Shown: positions 9,863 through 18,261 of the stretch, one piece after another
Numbering within the stretch: the first letter of the stretch is position 1
Layout: every line of letters begins with the position of its first letter
NCBI GenBank assembly: GCA_050251635.1
Contig: JBFWML010000016.1
Location: 1 to 43,300 of the forward strand
DNA length: 43,300 nucleotides
Source: JBFWML01 sp050251635
GTDB taxonomy: Bacteria; Campylobacterota; Campylobacteria; Campylobacterales; SZUA-545
Direction: 5' to 3'
Notes under the pieces: generated by a model
Database searches by the model: none
Told to the model about the DNA's origin: nothing
What the model saw: only the letters and a program-made list of their open reading frames with translations
Translations under genes and position numbers: made by a program

Positions 9863-10751
9863 AGCTCAGCCTTTTACCGTTGAGATAATCGAGGGCAGAG
9901 ACCGCCTTTTTGGAGGGCGCCTGCACGGAGCGGATACGAACCGAACCGCACCTGCAACCGACAACCACGCCGTTTTTTCCGGTTTCTAAAATTTTGCCGG
10001 GCGCAGCCGTGCCGCTTTCTTTCTCCAGCGCAAGCTCAAGAAGCTGCAGCCCCGATTCCAAATAAACCCCCGGCCAAGGCGTGTAGGCATTAAAGGCATT
10101 CACCACCGCACGGGCCGATCGGTCAAAGTCGATCAAGCCGTGCTGTTTTTTGACCTTGGCCACATAGCTCGCGTCGCAGCCGTGCTGAGGAAGCGGGCGG
10201 ATTTGCCCAGCCCGGCTCAGCACCTTGATCATCAGCCCGGCGCCGCTTTGGGCAAGCGCGTCCGTAAGGCTGCCGGCATCGTGATTTTTGAGGGGAATTA
10301 AATTAAATCCGAGCATCTCGCCGGTATCAAGTCCGCGGGCCATTTTCATCACCGTCATCCCCGTGGCCGCATCGCCCTTTAGAAGCGCCGCCTGAACGGG
10401 CGCCGCGCCGCGGTAGAGCGGCAACAAAGAAGCGTGCAGGTTGTAGCACGGCGCGATGTTCAAAACCCGTTGCGAAAGAATCTGACCATAGGCGGCAACG
10501 ATGATCGCATCGGGCTTGAGCGCCTCCAGTTCGTCGGCGATCTCCTCCAGCCTTTCAGGCTGCGCGAGGGCTATTTGGTGCTTGAGGGCAACCGTTTTTA
10601 CCGGCGGGGGGGTCAACGTCTGTTTACGGCCGACCGGGCGATCGGGCTGCGTCACAACCAGCAAAAACCGGCATCCGCCGCTCAGCAGTCCCTCCAAAAT
10701 CGTCGCCGCGTAGTCGGGCGTTCCCATAAAGACCAGTTTTAAGGGGCGCAA
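9843..10751 (-). CDS. fmt: Methionyl-tRNA formyltransferase
   Basis: A 302-residue enzyme that formylates initiator Met-tRNA. N-terminal start LVFMGTPDYAATILEGLL, the folate-site segment YNLHASLLPLYRGAAPVQ and MTVMKMARGLDTGEML are the family signatures; the C-terminal tRNA-binding domain is present. I prefer the TTG at 10751, because AAGGA lies eight bases upstream and it gives the usual N-terminus; a TTG seven codons earlier (10772) is the alternative. It overlaps the proB end by 13 bp. Confidence 0.94.
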   Translation of the reverse strand: MRPLKLVFMGTPDYAATILEGLLSGGCRFLLVVTQPDRPVGRKQTLTPPPVKTVALKHQIALAQPERLEEIADELEALKPDAIIVAAYGQILSQRVLNIAPCYNLHASLLPLYRGAAPVQAALLKGDAATGMTVMKMARGLDTGEMLGFNLIPLKNHDAGSLTDALAQSGAGLMIKVLSRAGQIRPLPQHGCDASYVAKVKKQHGLIDFDRSARAVVNAFNAYTPWPGVYLESGLQLLELALEKESGTAAPGKILETGKNGVVVGCRCGSVRIRSVQAPSKKAVSALDYLNGKRLSCGDALA

Positions 10752-11500
10752 AAAAGCGTTCCTTTTTCGCAAGCGCCCGTCTGCAAAAAGGCGCGGGCGT
10801 GATTGAGATCAAACCCGCTGACCAGCAGCATTTTCTTACCGCGTTCCATGAGAAAATCGGCGGCCTTGAGCTTGGTGACGATACCGCCGGTGGCAAATTC
10901 GTCGTTGGGGCTCGCCCCTTCGCTTAAGACCTCTTTGGGCAGCCGGGTGACCTGTTTTTGTAGCGTCGCGTCCGCATGAATACGGGGGTTTTTGTCATAG
11001 TAGCCGTCGATATCGGAGAGGATAATCAACAAATCGGCGTCAAAGTAGAAAGCGACCTTGGCGGAGAGCTGATCGTTATCGCCGCGCAGAAGCTCGTCGA
11101 TCACGACCGTATCATTCTCGTTGATAATGGGCAAGATTTTGTGGGTCAGCAGCGTGTTGACGGCAATTTTGGCGTTTTCGGAGTGGCTAAAGCTATTAAA
11201 ATCGTCTTTGGTGAGCAAAATCTGCGCCACATGAATACCGAAGGGTTCAAAGAGTTTGGCGTAGCGTTTCATCAAAAGCGCCTGCCCGACCGCTGCGAGG
11301 GCTTGACGCTCGGGGGTTTTTTTGTTGCTTAAAGCCGGAACGACACTATGGCCCGCCGCCACCGCGCCGGAGGTTACCAGAAGCACTTCGTGATTTTTGT
11401 GGGCTTCGGCCAGAAAATCGACCAGCTGGCCCATCCGTTCGTCGGAAAGAACCCCCCGATCGCTCAGCGTTGAAGAACCGACCTTAACGACCAGCCGCAT
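10739..11500 (-). CDS. proB: Glutamate 5-kinase
   Basis: A 253-residue amino-acid kinase catalysing the first step of proline synthesis. Motifs: VVKVGSSTLSD at the start, VTSGAVAAGHSVV, PIINENDTVVIDEL and the GGIVTKLKAADFLMERG segment. There is no C-terminal PUA domain, which is normal for the short form. Start taken at ATG 11500 (MRLVVKVG) with GGGAG about nine bases upstream rather than an upstream TTG at 11518. The start overlaps the obgE end by 17 bp. Confidence 0.93.
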   Translation of the reverse strand: MRLVVKVGSSTLSDRGVLSDERMGQLVDFLAEAHKNHEVLLVTSGAVAAGHSVVPALSNKKTPERQALAAVGQALLMKRYAKLFEPFGIHVAQILLTKDDFNSFSHSENAKIAVNTLLTHKILPIINENDTVVIDELLRGDNDQLSAKVAFYFDADLLIILSDIDGYYDKNPRIHADATLQKQVTRLPKEVLSEGASPNDEFATGGIVTKLKAADFLMERGKKMLLVSGFDLNHARAFLQTGACEKGTLFCAP

Positions 11501-12575
11501 CGTGTTTAGCTCCCGCAATCAAAGTTTCGAGTTTAAAAGAGAGATTTTTCAGGTTAAAACCGGTGACCGAACTGATCGGCATCGCAAAGGCCGCCGCCTC
11601 TTTTTTGGGCGCTTCGGGCTCAAAGGCGGGCAAGGCGACATCGTTATAGGCAATGGTGCCGGTCGGCTTGATTTTGTGCGATTTCAAAAAGGCTTCGATG
11701 CGCACGGCCGCTTCGGCGGGATCGGCATCGACGCGGCTAAAGACAATCCCCCACTGGCGTCCGGCCAGCTCGGCGGAGTATTTCTCCAGCTCCTTGCGCA
11801 GTTCGTCGTATTGCTGATCCAGCGAACGGTAGCCGACGGCATCGAGCACAAAGAGCAGCACGCGGGTGCGTTCGATATGGCGCAAAAACTCCAGTCCCAA
11901 GCCCCGCCCTTCGCTCGCCCCGTCGATGATGCCGGGAATATCGGCCATCACAAAGCTGCGGTAATCATCCAGCTGCACCACGCCGAGACTGGGCGTCAGC
12001 GTCGTAAACTCATAGTCCGCCACCTGGGGTCTGGCGTGGCTGACACTGCTAATCAGGGTCGATTTGCCCACATTGGGAAACCCGACCAGCCCGACATCGG
12101 CGATCAGTTTCAGCTCCAAGCGCAGATGACGCTCTTCGCCGGGCAGGCCCGGTTGCGCATAGGTGGGGCGTTGATTGGTGGAGGATTTAAAGTGAATGTT
12201 CCCCAGACCGCCCTTGCCGCCTTTAAGCAGTGTCACCTGCTCGCCCGGCTCGGTTAAGTCCAGCAAAAGTTCGCCCGTTTCGCTATCGAACACCTGCGTG
12301 CCCGGCGGCACCTTAAGCACGAGCGGTTCCCCCGATTTTCCGGTCATGTTCCGAGAGCCGCCCGGTTGGCCGTTGGGGGCTTTGTAGTGGCGCTTACCGC
12401 GGTAATGCGAAAGGGTATCGGTGTTGTTGTCCACCTCAAAAATCAGGTCGCCGCCGCGGCCGCCGTCGCCGCCTTCGGGTCCGCCCTGAACGACAAACTT
12501 TTCCCGGCGGAAAGCCACGCAGCCTGCGCCGCCTTTACCGGATGCTACGGTTATCTCGACGCGATCGATAAACAC
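11484..12575 (-). CDS. obgE: GTPase ObgE/CgtA
   Basis: A 363-residue ribosome-associated GTPase. The glycine-rich Obg fold occupies residues 1-155 (FIDRVEITVASGKGGAGCVA and further Gly runs), followed by the G domain with GFPNVGKSTLISSVSHARP and switch DIPGIIDGASEGRGLGLEFL. It acts in late 50S assembly. I choose GTG at 12575 because AAAGG sits six bases upstream; the TTG two codons earlier would abut that site. A terminator-like hairpin separates it from rpmA. Confidence 0.95.
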   Translation of the reverse strand: MFIDRVEITVASGKGGAGCVAFRREKFVVQGGPEGGDGGRGGDLIFEVDNNTDTLSHYRGKRHYKAPNGQPGGSRNMTGKSGEPLVLKVPPGTQVFDSETGELLLDLTEPGEQVTLLKGGKGGLGNIHFKSSTNQRPTYAQPGLPGEERHLRLELKLIADVGLVGFPNVGKSTLISSVSHARPQVADYEFTTLTPSLGVVQLDDYRSFVMADIPGIIDGASEGRGLGLEFLRHIERTRVLLFVLDAVGYRSLDQQYDELRKELEKYSAELAGRQWGIVFSRVDADPAEAAVRIEAFLKSHKIKPTGTIAYNDVALPAFEPEAPKKEAAAFAMPISSVTGFNLKNLSFKLETLIAGAKHDAAGR

Positions 12576-12598
12576 CGGCAACCTTTATATGAGAGTCT

Positions 12599-12627
12599 AA
12601 AAAAAGAGGAACCCCGCCGAAGCGGGG
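12599..12627 (-). terminator. Rho-independent terminator after rpmA
   Basis: On the minus strand the sequence forms a perfect six-base stem CCCCGC/GCGGGG closing a UUCG tetraloop, followed after a short spacer by seven U residues (A-run at 12599-12605 on the plus strand). It lies 18 bp after the rpmA stop and 23 bp before the obgE start. It should end or attenuate L21-L27 transcripts before obgE. Confidence 0.8.
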
Positions 12628-12645
12628 AAGTAGAAGAAAATAAGT

Positions 12646-12903
12646 TTACTGAGCGGGAACGACGGAAACTTTTTTCCGGTCGCAATCTTTGTGGCCAAAC
12701 TGGATCGTGCCGTCCACGAGTGCAAAGAGGGTGTGGTCTTTGCCCATGCCGACGTTATCGCCGGGGTGAACTTTAGTGCCGCGCTGGCGGATGATGATGT
12801 TGCCGGCGCGAACGAATTCGCCGCCGAATTTCTTAACGCCGAGGCGGCGGCCGATGGAGTCGCGGTTGTTCTGGGTACTACCCTGACCTTTTTTGTGTGC
12901 CAT
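12646..12903 (-). CDS. rpmA: 50S ribosomal protein L27
   Basis: An 85-residue L27 with the normal N-terminus MAHKKGQGSTQNNRDSIGRR and the core FVRAGNIIIRQRGTKVHPG. There is no long cleavable N-terminal extension of the Firmicutes type. L27 reaches the peptidyl-transferase centre. ATG start with AAGGAG upstream; 17 bp behind rplU. Confidence 0.97.
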   Translation of the reverse strand: MAHKKGQGSTQNNRDSIGRRLGVKKFGGEFVRAGNIIIRQRGTKVHPGDNVGMGKDHTLFALVDGTIQFGHKDCDRKKVSVVPAQ

Positions 12904-12920
12904 AGTCTGTTCTCCTTAAC

Positions 12921-13232
12921 TTAGAGCGAAATGCCGGTAATGCGAACGCGCGTAAAGTCGCGGCGGAAACCGCGCTTAAGCTTGCTGTCCTTGCGGCGGC
13001 GCTTTTTGAAGATGATCACCTTGCGGTCACGGCCTTCGTTAATGACTTCGCCGGTGACTTTGGCGCCCTTAACGACGGGGGTGCCGACTTTGAGATCGCC
13101 CTCTTTGCTGATCAGGAGGACCTGATCGAACTCAACGGCGGCTTTGGGCTCTTTGCTCATCTTGTCGAAGCAGATAATGTCGCCCTCTGCAACCTTGTAC
13201 TGGCGGCCATCGGCCTTGATAATTGCGTACAT
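12921..13232 (-). CDS. rplU: 50S ribosomal protein L21
   Basis: A 103-residue L21, with the family start YAIIKADGRQYKVAEGD, the central VIIFKKRRRKDSKLKRGFR, and a C-terminus ending FTRVRITGISL. It binds 23S rRNA in the 50S subunit. ATG start; the first gene after an extended -10 promoter candidate, so it probably leads the L21-L27-Obg transcript. Confidence 0.97.
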   Translation of the reverse strand: MYAIIKADGRQYKVAEGDIICFDKMSKEPKAAVEFDQVLLISKEGDLKVGTPVVKGAKVTGEVINEGRDRKVIIFKKRRRKDSKLKRGFRRDFTRVRITGISL

Positions 13233-13274
13233 TGTAGTGCCTTTAAATGGTTCTAACCGGAAATTAAGAGCGGG

Positions 13275-13283
13275 ATTTTAGCA
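13275..13283 (-). promoter_or_regulatory. Extended -10 promoter candidate for rplU
   Basis: The minus strand reads TGCTAAAAT between lepA and rplU, an extended -10 (TGn plus TAAAAT). The expected transcript start leaves a leader of roughly 35 bases before the rplU ATG. No -35 box is evident, which is common for sigma-70 promoters in Campylobacterota. Confidence 0.5.
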
Positions 13284-13303
13284 CCGCCATTCTGAAAAGC
13301 TCT

Positions 13304-15094
13304 TTAATCAATTTTTAAAACAGCTAAAAACGCCTCCTGCGGGATGGTGACCTTGCCGATCGCCTTCATCCGCTTTTTGCCCTCTTTTTGTTTTTCGAGC
13401 AGCTTGCGTTTGCGCGAAATATCGCCGCCGTAACACTTAGCCGTCACGTTTTTGCCCACCGATTTAACGGTTTCGCGGGCAATGACCTTGTTGCCGATAC
13501 TGGCTTGAATGGCCACCTCAAAAAGCTGGCGGTCGATCAGCTCTTTCATCTTGGCGACCAGTTCGCGGCCCCGGCCCTCGGCCTTGGTGCGATCGACGAT
13601 CAAACTGAGCGCATCCACCGGATCGCCTGCCACGCGGATATCGAGCTTTACCAGATTGCCCGGACGGTACTCGATCGGCTCATAATCGAAGCTGGCGTAT
13701 CCCTTGGACATACTTTTAAGCTTGTCGTAAAAGTCCGAAATGACTTCGTTGAGGGGGATGGCATAGATCAACATGACCCGATCGGTGCCTAGATAATCCA
13801 TCTTCTCCTGCACGCCGCGCTTATTGTTCAGAAGCGAAATCATATTGCCCACAAACTCATGGGGGACAATGACCGTTCCGCGCACATAGGGTTCGCGGAT
13901 TTCGGCGATCAACTGCACTTCGGGCAGATCGGTCGGGTTGGAAACCAGCAGCATTTCACCCTTGGTCGTATCGACCTCGTAGGTGACGCTGGGCGCAGTG
14001 GCGATCAGCTCCAGATCAAACTCCCGCTCGAGCCGCTCCTTGATCACCTCCATATGCAGCAGCCCCAAAAAGCCCACACGGAAACCAAACCCCAGCGCCA
14101 CGGAGGTTTCGGGCTGATAGGAGATGCTTGAATCGTTCATCTGCAGCTTTTCCAGCGCGTCGCGCAGCAGTTCAAACTGCTCGCTCTCCACCGGATAGAG
14201 CCCGGCAAACACATAGGGCCGCGCCTCCTGATAGCGGGCCACCGGCTCCTTGGAGGGGTGTTTGGCGTCGGTGACGGTATCGCCGACCCGCACGTCGGAA
14301 ACGGTTTTGATCCCCAGCACCACCACGCCGATCTCGCCGCTTTTAATCTCGTTGGTTTCAATATTTTGAATGGGGTGCGGGTAGTAAAGCTGCTGAATTT
14401 CGTGGCTTTTGTTGGCCGCCATCACCAGAATTTTCTGCCCCTTTTTCAGGCTGCCGTCAAAAACCCGCACGAGCGCCAGCGCGCCTAAGTAGTTATCGAA
14501 CCAGCTGTCGTAGATGAGTGCGCGGGAGGTGCCGTTTTCATCCCCCGTGGGCGCAGGCACTTTTTCTACGATCGTATCGAGCAGCTCGCGGATGCCGATG
14601 CCGGACTTGGCCGAAACGAGGTTCGCCTCGGAGCAGTCCACCCCGATAATCTCCTCGATCTCCTTTTTAACCCGGTCGGGATCGGAGCTGGGCAGATCGA
14701 TCTTGTTAATGACCGGCAGAATTTCGACGTTGTTTTCCAGCGCCATATAGCAGTTGGCGATCGTCTGGGCCTGAACGCCCTGCGTGGCGTCCACCACCAG
14801 CAGCGCCCCTTCGCTTGAAATGAGCGATTTGCTCACCTCATGGGAGAAATCGACATGTCCGGGGGTGTCGATCAGGTTGAGAATATAGGTTTGCCCGTTT
14901 TTAACGTAGGTGAGCCGGACGCTTTGGGCCTTAATGGTAATGCCCCGCTCCCGCTCGATATCCATGCCGTCTAAGAGTTGCGCCTTCATCTGGCGCTGAC
15001 TGACCGCCTGCGTTTCCTGAATGATGCGATCGGCCAAGGTTGACTTGCCGTGATCAATGTGGGCGATAATGGAAAAGTTGCGGATGTTTTTCAT
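13304..15094 (-). CDS. lepA: Elongation factor 4 (LepA)
   Basis: A 596-residue translational GTPase of full length. G motifs: AHIDHGKSTLADR (G1), DTPGHVDFSHEVSKS (G3) and NKIDLP (G4). The LepA-specific C-terminal domain ends with SRKRKLLEKQKEGKKRMKAI, its signature. It promotes back-translocation or rescue of stalled ribosomes. ATG start, 3 bp after prs ends, so prs and lepA are almost certainly co-transcribed. Confidence 0.97.
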   Translation of the reverse strand: MKNIRNFSIIAHIDHGKSTLADRIIQETQAVSQRQMKAQLLDGMDIERERGITIKAQSVRLTYVKNGQTYILNLIDTPGHVDFSHEVSKSLISSEGALLVVDATQGVQAQTIANCYMALENNVEILPVINKIDLPSSDPDRVKKEIEEIIGVDCSEANLVSAKSGIGIRELLDTIVEKVPAPTGDENGTSRALIYDSWFDNYLGALALVRVFDGSLKKGQKILVMAANKSHEIQQLYYPHPIQNIETNEIKSGEIGVVVLGIKTVSDVRVGDTVTDAKHPSKEPVARYQEARPYVFAGLYPVESEQFELLRDALEKLQMNDSSISYQPETSVALGFGFRVGFLGLLHMEVIKERLEREFDLELIATAPSVTYEVDTTKGEMLLVSNPTDLPEVQLIAEIREPYVRGTVIVPHEFVGNMISLLNNKRGVQEKMDYLGTDRVMLIYAIPLNEVISDFYDKLKSMSKGYASFDYEPIEYRPGNLVKLDIRVAGDPVDALSLIVDRTKAEGRGRELVAKMKELIDRQLFEVAIQASIGNKVIARETVKSVGKNVTAKCYGGDISRKRKLLEKQKEGKKRMKAIGKVTIPQEAFLAVLKID

Positions 15095-15097
15095 GGA

Positions 15098-16030
15098 TTA
15101 TTCGCCAAAGAGGCCGTTTACGCTTTCGTTGTTGACGATGCGGCGCATCACTTCGGCAAAGAGGGGCGCTACGGAAAGCACGGTCACCTTGCTGCTTTCG
15201 CGCTTCAAGGGAATGGTGTTGGTCACAACCAGTTCGTCCAGATCGCCGCCTTCGAGCCGATCGTAGGCCGGGCCGGAGAGGATCGGGTGGGAGCAGCAGG
15301 CCATCACGCTGGCCGCGCCCTTTTCTTTAAGCACCTTGGCCGCGCCCACCAGCGTTCCGGCGGTATCGACGATATCGTCAATCATAATGACGTCTTTGCC
15401 TTTGACGTCGCCGATAATGTTCATCACTTCGCTGACGTTGGCCTTCTCGCGGCGCTTGTCCACGATGACCATATCCAGATCGAGCAGCTTGGCAAAGCTG
15501 CGCGCGCGGGCTACGCCGCCCACGTCGGGCGAAGCGATAATGGGATTTTTGAGCTTTTTGGTGCGGATGTAATCGGCAAAGATAATTGAGCCGTAAAGGT
15601 TATCGACGGGGATGTCGAAAAAGCCCTGAATCTGCCCGGCGTGCAGATCGAGGGTGACCAGACGATCGATGCCCGCGGTTTCAAGCAGGTTGGCCACCAG
15701 CTTGGCGGTAATCGGCACGCGGGGCGCCGCTTTGCGATCCTGACGGGCGTAACCGAAATAGGGCACCACGGCGATAATACTCTTGGCGCTCGAGCGCTTG
15801 AGCGCGTCGGTCATAATCAAAAGCTCCATCAGGCTGTCGTTGGCGGGCGGACAGGTGGGCTGGACGATAAACACCTCCTGACCGCGCACGCTTTCGCTGA
15901 TCTGGACGCCGATTTCGCCGTCGCTAAAGCGGCTTCGGGTCACTTGACCGAGCGGATAATCCATTTCATTGCAGATTTCAACGGCAAGCTGGGGATGCGC
16001 GGAACCGGAAAAGACTTTAAAACTTCTCAT
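15098..16030 (-). CDS. prs: Ribose-phosphate pyrophosphokinase
   Basis: A 310-residue PRPP synthetase: ATP and ribose 5-phosphate to PRPP for nucleotide, His and Trp synthesis. Signatures: VVPYFGYARQDRKAAPRVPI, the metal-binding LVTLDLHAGQIQGFFDIP, and the PRPP loop VIMIDDIVDTAGTLVGAAKV. ATG start; a TATAAT box lies about 33 bp upstream. Confidence 0.97.
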   Translation of the reverse strand: MRSFKVFSGSAHPQLAVEICNEMDYPLGQVTRSRFSDGEIGVQISESVRGQEVFIVQPTCPPANDSLMELLIMTDALKRSSAKSIIAVVPYFGYARQDRKAAPRVPITAKLVANLLETAGIDRLVTLDLHAGQIQGFFDIPVDNLYGSIIFADYIRTKKLKNPIIASPDVGGVARARSFAKLLDLDMVIVDKRREKANVSEVMNIIGDVKGKDVIMIDDIVDTAGTLVGAAKVLKEKGAASVMACCSHPILSGPAYDRLEGGDLDELVVTNTIPLKRESSKVTVLSVAPLFAEVMRRIVNNESVNGLFGE

Positions 16031-16062
16031 GGGGCGTCTCTTTGGGGGTAAAGTAAGTCGCG

Positions 16063-16068
16063 ATTATA
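16063..16068 (-). promoter_or_regulatory. -10 box upstream of prs-lepA
   Basis: A perfect TATAAT on the minus strand, about 33 bp upstream of the prs ATG, in the divergent region between prs and the chemoreceptor pair. No clear -35. The position fits a normal leader of about 25 bases. Confidence 0.55.
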
Positions 16069-16092
16069 CCGATCTAGCGCTTTGAGTCGGAG

Positions 16093-16108
16093 TGGATCGC
16101 CCTTTGCT
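16093..16108 (+). promoter_or_regulatory. Sigma-54 (RpoN) -24/-12 promoter candidate for cetB-cetA
   Basis: The sequence TGGATCGCCCTTTGCT fits the sigma-54 consensus TGGCAC-N5-TTGCW, with the essential GG and GC at the exact spacing; only two -24 positions differ. Transcription from it would begin about 20 bp before the PAS-gene ATG, leaving the TGGAG ribosome site (16128-16132) in the leader. In Campylobacterota RpoN mainly controls flagellar genes, which suits a chemotaxis operon. Confidence 0.5.
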
Positions 16109-16137
16109 TCGTAACACAAAAAAACAGTGGAGTGTCC

Positions 16138-16518
16138 ATGGCAGAGATTGTATTGCGTGAAGATGCTTTTTTAGTTTCCGAAACCGATCTGAAGGGAATC
16201 ATCACCTTCGCCAACGACGAGTTTATCAAAGTGGCCGGCTACACCAAAGAGGAACTGCTGGGCAAAAACCACAATATCGTCCGCCATCCCGATATGCCCA
16301 AGGCGGCCTTTGCCGATCTGTGGCAGACCATCAAGGCGGGAAAAACCTGGACCGGCTTTGTGAAAAACCGCGCCAAAAACGGTGATTTTTACTGGGTTTA
16401 CGCCACCGTCGTCCCCACCAAGGGATGCGACGGCAGCCCGACCTATCTTTCCAGCCGCAAAAAGGCCAGCGCCGCCGAAATTGCCGAAGCCGAAGCGCTT
16501 TACCGCACCCTGAATTAA
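16138..16518 (+). CDS. PAS-domain redox/energy-taxis sensor (CetB/Aer-PAS type)
   Basis: A 126-residue single PAS protein. The Aer-like signature is clear: DLKGIITFANDEFIKVAGY, then NHNIVRHPDMPKAAFADLW and VKNRAKNGDFYWVYA. Such domains bind FAD in Aer, and in C. jejuni the free PAS protein CetB signals through the membrane receptor CetA. There is no membrane segment. I take ATG 16138 rather than GTG 16132, because TGGAG lies five bases upstream of the ATG. The receptor gene follows after 14 bp. FAD binding is inferred from the family. Confidence 0.85.
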   Translation: MAEIVLREDAFLVSETDLKGIITFANDEFIKVAGYTKEELLGKNHNIVRHPDMPKAAFADLWQTIKAGKTWTGFVKNRAKNGDFYWVYATVVPTKGCDGSPTYLSSRKKASAAEIAEAEALYRTLN

Positions 16519-16532
16519 GAAAGAGGACACCC

Positions 16533-17648
16533 ATGAATCCGACTCTCAAAATAGCCCTTATTTCCATTGCGGCGCTGGGCACCTTGGCGCTTTTGTTTCT
16601 GGTCAAAAACCCGCTGGTCGCTTCGGTGGGGGTGATGATTTTGTGGATCGCCGCCCTGGCCTTCTCCTCCGGCGGCTCGACGGCTTCGGGGGGTGCCTTT
16701 GAACCCCTTAAGCATCTAAGCGACGTCATCGAAGACAAGCGCAACCGGATGCCCGCCATCGGCCCCAACGCCGACGCCTTCACCCGCGCGGTTTACGAGG
16801 TGGCCGAACGTTATGTGCAAAAAAACCAAGAGCAGATGATGATTACCGGTCAGGTTGTGCTGCTTGCCGAACGGGTCAAGGACGGGCGCCTCGATTGCCG
16901 CCTCAAAAACCAAAGCAGCGACGCCACCCTCTCAACCCTGACCAACAGCGTCAACGCGATGATCGACACCCTCTCCAAGCACATTTCGGCGTTGCTTGAA
17001 AGCTTTGAAGCCTTTGGCCGGGGCGACTTCTCCAAGAGCGTCAAAACCGTCGGCGTCGATGCGGAGATGAAAAAGGTGCTCGAAGGGGTCAATGCGCTAG
17101 GCTCGGCCCTCTCGGCAATGAACCAGAAAAACCACGAAAGCGCCCGCGAGATCGAAGAGCGCGCGCAGGGGCTTTCGCAGGCGATCGGCAAACTGCGCAA
17201 CGAGACCATCAGCGAAGTGGATGAGATTGTCGCAACCCTGACCGAAAAGATCAACGACGCCAGCCACAAAGAGAACGATCTGGCCGACAGACTCATTCAG
17301 CTCAGCCACGATGCCGATCAGGTCAAAGAGGTACTGCGCGTAATTGGCGACATTGCCGATCAGACCAATCTGCTGGCCCTTAATGCCGCGATCGAAGCGG
17401 CGCGGGCGGGGGAGCACGGCCGCGGCTTTGCGGTGGTGGCAGACGAGGTGCGCAAACTGGCCGAGCGCACCCAAAAGAGCCTGACCGAAACCAACGCCTC
17501 GATCGGCGTGGTGGTTCAGGCAATCGGCGACAGCTCCGACGCCATGACACTGAACGCCAAAGATATGGAAAGTCTGGTTGAAGAGGTCGAGGCGGTACGG
17601 GGAAAAATGCAAGAGGTTCTGACGACCCTCAATCAGCTGGCCGCCTAA
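16533..17648 (+). CDS. Methyl-accepting chemotaxis protein lacking a periplasmic sensor (CetA type)
   Basis: A 371-residue receptor. Two membrane helices (about residues 5-24 and 28-46) are joined by only three or so residues, so there is no periplasmic domain. HAMP-like segments follow (about 95-190), then the coiled-coil signalling domain with the hairpin tip IADQTNLLALNAAIEAARAG and GRGFAVVADEVRKLAERTQK, which contacts CheA/CheW. No C-terminal CheR/CheB pentapeptide. Together with the PAS gene just upstream this matches the split Aer system CetA/CetB. Start is ATG 16533 with AAGAGGA; longer in-frame readings run into the PAS gene. Confidence 0.88.
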   Translation: MNPTLKIALISIAALGTLALLFLVKNPLVASVGVMILWIAALAFSSGGSTASGGAFEPLKHLSDVIEDKRNRMPAIGPNADAFTRAVYEVAERYVQKNQEQMMITGQVVLLAERVKDGRLDCRLKNQSSDATLSTLTNSVNAMIDTLSKHISALLESFEAFGRGDFSKSVKTVGVDAEMKKVLEGVNALGSALSAMNQKNHESAREIEERAQGLSQAIGKLRNETISEVDEIVATLTEKINDASHKENDLADRLIQLSHDADQVKEVLRVIGDIADQTNLLALNAAIEAARAGEHGRGFAVVADEVRKLAERTQKSLTETNASIGVVVQAIGDSSDAMTLNAKDMESLVEEVEAVRGKMQEVLTTLNQLAA

Positions 17649-17674
17649 AAAAGCCCGGGGCCGAGCGGCCCCGG
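17647..17674 (-). terminator. Rho-independent terminator after efp
   Basis: A perfect eight-base GC stem (CCGGGGCC/GGCCCCGG, loop of four) lies between the convergent receptor and efp genes. On the minus strand it is followed by six U residues, so it terminates the rpsA-serA-efp transcripts. The U-tract overlaps the stop codon of the chemoreceptor gene. On the plus strand the stem is not followed by U residues. Confidence 0.85.
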
Positions 17675-17678
17675 AAAC

Positions 17679-18242
17679 TCACTTCGCCTTCTCGATATAC
17701 TCGCCCGTAAACGTATCGACTTTAATCGAATCACCCTCAAGCACATGGTAAGGCACCTGCACGGTTACGCCGGTTTCCAGCTTGGCCGGTTTGCGGCTGC
17801 CGGAGCTGGTGTCGCCCTTGAAGTTCGGGGGGGTGTCAATCACCTTGAGCACCACGGTTGCCGGGGGATCGACGTTGATCGGCTTGCCGTTGTGAAACAG
17901 CACGGTCACTTCGCTGTTTTCCACCAGCCAGTCGGCGGTATCGCCGATCTGCTTGGCGGTAAAGCCGATCTGTTCGTAGGTGGCGGTATCCATAAACTGA
18001 TACAGCTCGCCGTCATTGTAAAGGTACTGCATCGTCGCCTCGGCCAGATCGGGCTTTTCGGCCTTGTCCCCGGCGTGGAAGGTTTTTTCGTTTACGCGGC
18101 CGTCGATCAGGGATTTGATCTTGGTGCGCACAAAGGCTGCGCCCTTGCCCGGCTTGACGTGCTGGTATTCGGTAATTTTGTAGGGAATCCCGTCGAGTTC
18201 GATTTTCAGACCTTTTTTCAGGTCACCCATGGAGATTGACAT
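17679..18242 (-). CDS. efp: Elongation factor P
   Basis: A 187-residue EF-P with three beta-barrel domains. The loop VKPGKGAAFVRTK carries the lysine (about residue 32) that is modified in many bacteria, and the C-terminus has the signature VPYHVLEGDSIKVDTFTGEY. It relieves ribosome stalling at polyproline runs. ATG at 18242; an internal ATG four codons later is possible. 19 bp after serA; last gene of its unit. Confidence 0.95.
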   Translation of the reverse strand: MSISMGDLKKGLKIELDGIPYKITEYQHVKPGKGAAFVRTKIKSLIDGRVNEKTFHAGDKAEKPDLAEATMQYLYNDGELYQFMDTATYEQIGFTAKQIGDTADWLVENSEVTVLFHNGKPINVDPPATVVLKVIDTPPNFKGDTSSGSRKPAKLETGVTVQVPYHVLEGDSIKVDTFTGEYIEKAK

Positions 18243-18261
18243 CGTTTTCCTTCTTTAAGGT

